From Ancylostoma caninum (lineage: Eukaryota; Nematoda; Chromadorea; Rhabditida; Ancylostomatidae), in the NCBI GenBank assembly GCA_037903475.1, contig JBAJFG010000052.1, positions 62,001-126,000 of the forward strand: 64,000 bases of DNA, given 5' to 3'. This document shows, piece by piece, positions 60,633 through 64,000 of the stretch (its first letter is position 1; every line of letters begins with the position of its first letter). The translations under genes and the position numbers were made by a program. The notes under the pieces are model-generated. The model saw only the letters and a list, made by a program, of their open reading frames with translations, ran no database searches and was not told the origin of the DNA.

Positions 60633-60734
60633 AATTCGTTCACGCAAAGGCAAACGTGTCTCTAATTTTCCCATTCGAAATACGTATTACGAATGGGAAA
60701 ATTAGGGTCATGTTCGCTTTTGTGTGAACGAATT
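60633..60734. repeat. 102-bp palindrome
   Basis: The inner 44 bases (60661-60704) are almost perfectly palindromic: CTAATTTTCCCATTCG, AATACGTATT in the centre, then CGAATGGGAAAATTAG. The outer arms (AATTCGTTCACGCAAAGGC and its diverged complement) extend the symmetry to 60633 and 60734. Confidence 0.9.
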
Positions 60735-60859
60735 CTATCAAACAGAAGTCTGCTGGACAAATGTACATACTTCCAATAAAAAATTTGCTGATTAAACATA
60801 GTTCTAAAGGGGTTTTGAAATCCTGAGCCGTGGGATTTTGTTGTTTCACGCCGCTGCGC

Positions 60860-62600
60860 ATACATTTAGCTAAATCTTATAACATGAGAATAACTCGAAA
60901 TTGTATAATTTATGGCCAAAACAGTATGGATGCGAAGCGAAATCATCCTGGAATGTCCGTTTCATTAGGAAGGACCACCCATGATTATTTCATTGTATTT
61001 GATCGTGTTCTAATGACGCTTCGTTATTCTTTCCCAAATTGCAAGTATTTGCCAACCTAACATTGTGGTTTCTGCTTCATTGATAGGTTTATATGATGAA
61101 GTGGTAGGAATGTAATTTCATTTATGAATCCACAGAAGAATCGATGAGGTCCTGGAGCTGAAATTCTCATAAGAAATTCGGTTAGTGGCAAAATTTGATG
61201 CAGTACTCAAGAACTGTATTCTCTTCGTTAAGTTCTCTTCAGAAAAAAATTTCGATGCAAGTGGTGTGCTGGTGGATAAACGATTTGTCGTCGCATCATT
61301 TAATTTGAAATCGTTTGCATGAGTACTCCTGCGGATTTCATCCACACTTTCCAGTATCATGAGTTCCACTCAAACTTTTTCAGTTCTGTTAACTATTTTC
61401 TGAGAACTCGAAAAATTTGTGTTCTAATACCAGTAACTATGAAATGAACTGTTTTGTCGGTTTTATTTCAAAAGCTTCATTTTTCAGGATGAAAACGATT
61501 TTGGACAAAAATTGCTAGCTCTATTTGAACTTTAAGCTTTCTTAACTTTATTTAAGAGCTACATATGGCTTACATGTGGCTTAAGCGCATGCGGTAGAAT
61601 TAAGGCGGGCATCTGACAAATGTTTTTCGTGAAGTATCCGAAGAAAAAGCTTCAGTGAGTTGGTGAAGACCTCCCAGTTCCTGATTTTACCAAACCCATC
61701 ATATTTGCTTAATAATTAGCGTGCTCCCTGAAACGGAAACCTCTGCACCTCTGAAGAGCAGTCCTTAGAACACAGGAATTGAGCTAACTTTTGCTGAGAT
61801 ACTAGCTTCTTTGTTTTGGACCAAACATGAAAAAAGGATCATAAAAGCTCGACCAAGTTGTGGGCCTTGAGCATTGCAGTCGCCAATGGTTTGGTCGCCT
61901 TTACTGAAAAGCCAAGTGAGGTATCCTAAATCCAAGCGTGGATTCCTAAAGCACATGTTTTCCACATAGCAAAGATAAATTTCGAGATTGCTAGTCTGCC
62001 TAATCCGAGTTTTACAATCCGTTGTATTTGGCCAAAGACTTTGTCATCCCCCTGTACAGTCAGAGTACGCCTGTGCATGCACGCCATCGAGCACATTTTC
62101 TTACCGAATGGCTCTAAGTCAAGCATTTGCCAGTGAACACCTAAGCAGCGCTGGGAAGAGATAGCTATAGAAAAAGTAGATTCGGATCAAACACAAAAGT
62201 TACTTCCGATCGATGCGCTGTTATGAAAAAACATCTGTTCAATACAGGTCATCAACAGAGCGTTGGTGGCGCAGTGCAGAATTTTTTATTGTACAAACGT
62301 TTGTATCCTTTGTTTCATCTAATGTAACGTTCTCCATATTTGATGAAAAATATAACGTTTGCATTTGTACAGTTGCACTGATGGAACAATTCCGATTACA
62401 ACACTCCTACTGTACGACTGCTACTGCTATACAGGGAGGGTATTAGCTAGTCTTCATACATCGCTTGCTGGCCTATTTCTCCGCAGTTGTAACGTGTTTT
62501 TAGCAGCACTAAACCCTATCTAATGGTGCTGCAATTGTATTATTTTTGTCCCAAACTTGCATTGTAGACCTGCGATGTATGGAAGAAATTTTAGAGCAAA
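60860..62600. other. No gene recognised; possible exons only
   Basis: The minus frame 61369-61118 (SVDEIRRSTHANDFKLND... and SKFFSEENLTKRIQFLS) and the plus frame 60881-61060 (MRITRNCIIYGQNSMDAKRN) look mildly protein-like. They lack convincing splice partners, and no family is recognised. Confidence 0.25.
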
Positions 62601-62606
62601 CGTTTA

Positions 62607-62909
62607 GTGCAGATTTTCGGTGCAACTAAATGCACCGAAAATCAGCCTGCAAATTCGAACCAAAACGCCTGCAATTTCAAACCAAACCAGAACTTCGACA
62701 ATGACTTCAAGTTGGACAAAGCATCGTTCCGTGTTCTTGATGCCGACTACGAGATGAGAATGCAACATGCACGTAAGACCATGATTGATAAGAGCAGAGA
62801 AAGAGGCTGTTTCCAATGTTGCATAGACGAGAAAACCAAGCCCCTACATTTCGAGAGTCACTGTTTGCTCATACCCAGGCATATTTGTGGACTTGCACAG
62901 TTTGTATAA
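62607..62909 (+). CDS. Unidentified open reading frame, possibly an exon
   Basis: About 100 codons, with a polar N-terminal part (NQPANSNQNACNFKPNQNFD) and a charged segment (FRVLDADYEMRMQHARKTMI). It then has RERGCFQCC and ends at a stop at 62907-62909. It may be part of a multi-exon gene; no domain is recognised. A perfect 13-base hairpin (62612-62624 with 62631-62643, loop ACTAAA) lies at its 5' edge. Confidence 0.3.
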   Translation: MQIFGATKCTENQPANSNQNACNFKPNQNFDNDFKLDKASFRVLDADYEMRMQHARKTMIDKSRERGCFQCCIDEKTKPLHFESHCLLIPRHICGLAQFV

Positions 62910-64000
62910 TTTGTAAACTTGTTATCAAATCACATTCTGCCACTGACTGCTACGTGGTATTCCAGTGCAAAAGCTTCTTGAAGGCAAATTAAGTGAGAAA
63001 TGGCTATCGACAAACGTGTGAACGCATGTAGGTGGTAGCATCCGGATGGAAACGTTGTGCAGATATTGGATTGCTCTTCATAGGCTCTCTATAGGAATTA
63101 CCATAACCTGTTACGTCTGTGTAAAGCTCCTATATTCTAGTAATCTTCCTTTGAAGTTTCCTCGCGAACTATTGATGAGGGGCGCCTAGAGAGCTTAGGT
63201 CCAGTTCAAGCCCCGAAACCGGATATGTGTTGAAAACGTATAATCATTTCCCTTTTGAAATGCATCACTTCGAAAATTTTTGGTATAAAGTGTAGCAGTG
63301 TCAGAGATGTACTATCCAATCATACAAGATTTTGCAATGTGATTTGAAAACGATTTAGTCTATCTACTTTTTGGAATTCTCACTTTTATTGGGTTTGATT
63401 AACAGCTGCCCAACCCAAAAGTTCTTGAGGTAACTATTGCCTGTAGTTTTTCGAGGGCTGATGCGAAATTCAAGTACGGCCTGGCTCTTATGGGCCTGGC
63501 CTTACAGTGATACTGGCTTCATAACTCTTCGAGCACTGAACTCTATTGAACAAAGCCCTAGTACTTGGCGATAAATAATGGATTGATCACCAAGCCCTCA
63601 ACAAATAATAAACATCATAACGCGCATTGATACATTGACTTCAGCGGCTGTGAGTACTGCCCGATTCAAGAGAAAATATTAACATTTATCATTCGCTCGT
63701 AGTAGAACACAGAAAATGAACTCAAAAACAACAAAATTATTAACATCTATGTACAGGATATGAGGTGTGTTGAAACCGTAGAGAAGTCAGATGGGCCTGT
63801 GAGTTAACCCGCTATACCCGAACTGAACCGTGCCTTAGGTATGCTCCGCCCAGATGCGGACAAACCACCACTCCTTGCGCGAGTGACCGTCGGCTTCCGT
63901 CTGCTGACTCCCATCCACGGGCGGACGGGAGCCCGCAGTGGAATGGCGGTCCGTGTCGGAGCCTGCACCACGGCTAGACTCCGATGCTGCGCCAACCTTC
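62910..64000. other. Window end: AT-rich DNA, then a GC-rich tail
   Basis: Nothing is recognised up to about 63.78 kb. The last 220 bases are abruptly GC-rich and open on the minus strand (63995-63804, with RPWMGVSRRKPTVTRARSGG). This could be the edge of a repeat or gene continuing beyond the window. Confidence 0.35.

Overview
The window reads as nuclear DNA of a strongylid nematode, most likely a hookworm (Ancylostoma/Necator type). The reasons are two genes of the CAP/SCP-TAPS family (Ancylostoma-secreted-protein type), introns of about 60-100 bases mixed with long ones, TTTCAG-type acceptors, short 5' leaders behind an acceptor as expected for spliced-leader trans-splicing, and decayed RTE, CR1, BEL/Pao, mariner and MITE elements. 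There is no bacterial operon structure, CRISPR array, rRNA or convincing free tRNA gene. Gene models were built by hand, joining exons only where splice signals, reading phase and family motifs agree.

Layout. 0.69-14.63 kb (+): a roughly 16-exon gene for a membrane-anchored DUF229 (sulfatase-like) protein, whose introns carry an (AAAT)n tract, an RTE relic, a fold-back repeat, a 211-bp MITE and other repeats. 15.84-16.72 kb: a dead mariner. 17.5-21.65 kb (-): a five-exon gene for a secreted, very basic, low-complexity protein of about 604-615 residues that I do not recognise. 22-36 kb: gene-poor, with a BEL/Pao fragment that itself holds a second copy of the 211-bp MITE, a CR1 LINE 3' end, and a possible terminal exon at 35.83-35.94 kb. 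36.3-37.5 kb (-): a CAP gene lacking a confident 5' end, with a Tc1-like MITE in its last intron. 38-53 kb: repeat-rich, with a mariner-like element containing a tRNA-derived SINE, a second SINE, an RTE relic, a 60-bp minisatellite and several inverted-repeat elements. 53.4-55.5 kb (-): a second, divergent CAP gene lacking its first and last exons. 55.6-64 kb: mostly repeats and unassigned sequence.

The likely products are one membrane-tethered and three probably secreted proteins (the signal peptide is seen for one and inferred from the family for the two CAP proteins). No shared pathway or operon is evident. The most notable points are a lost GT at the expected donor of one DUF229 exon, the unassigned secreted basic protein, two MITE copies with exact 9-bp target duplications, and a SINE nested in a mariner with an exact 15-bp duplication.
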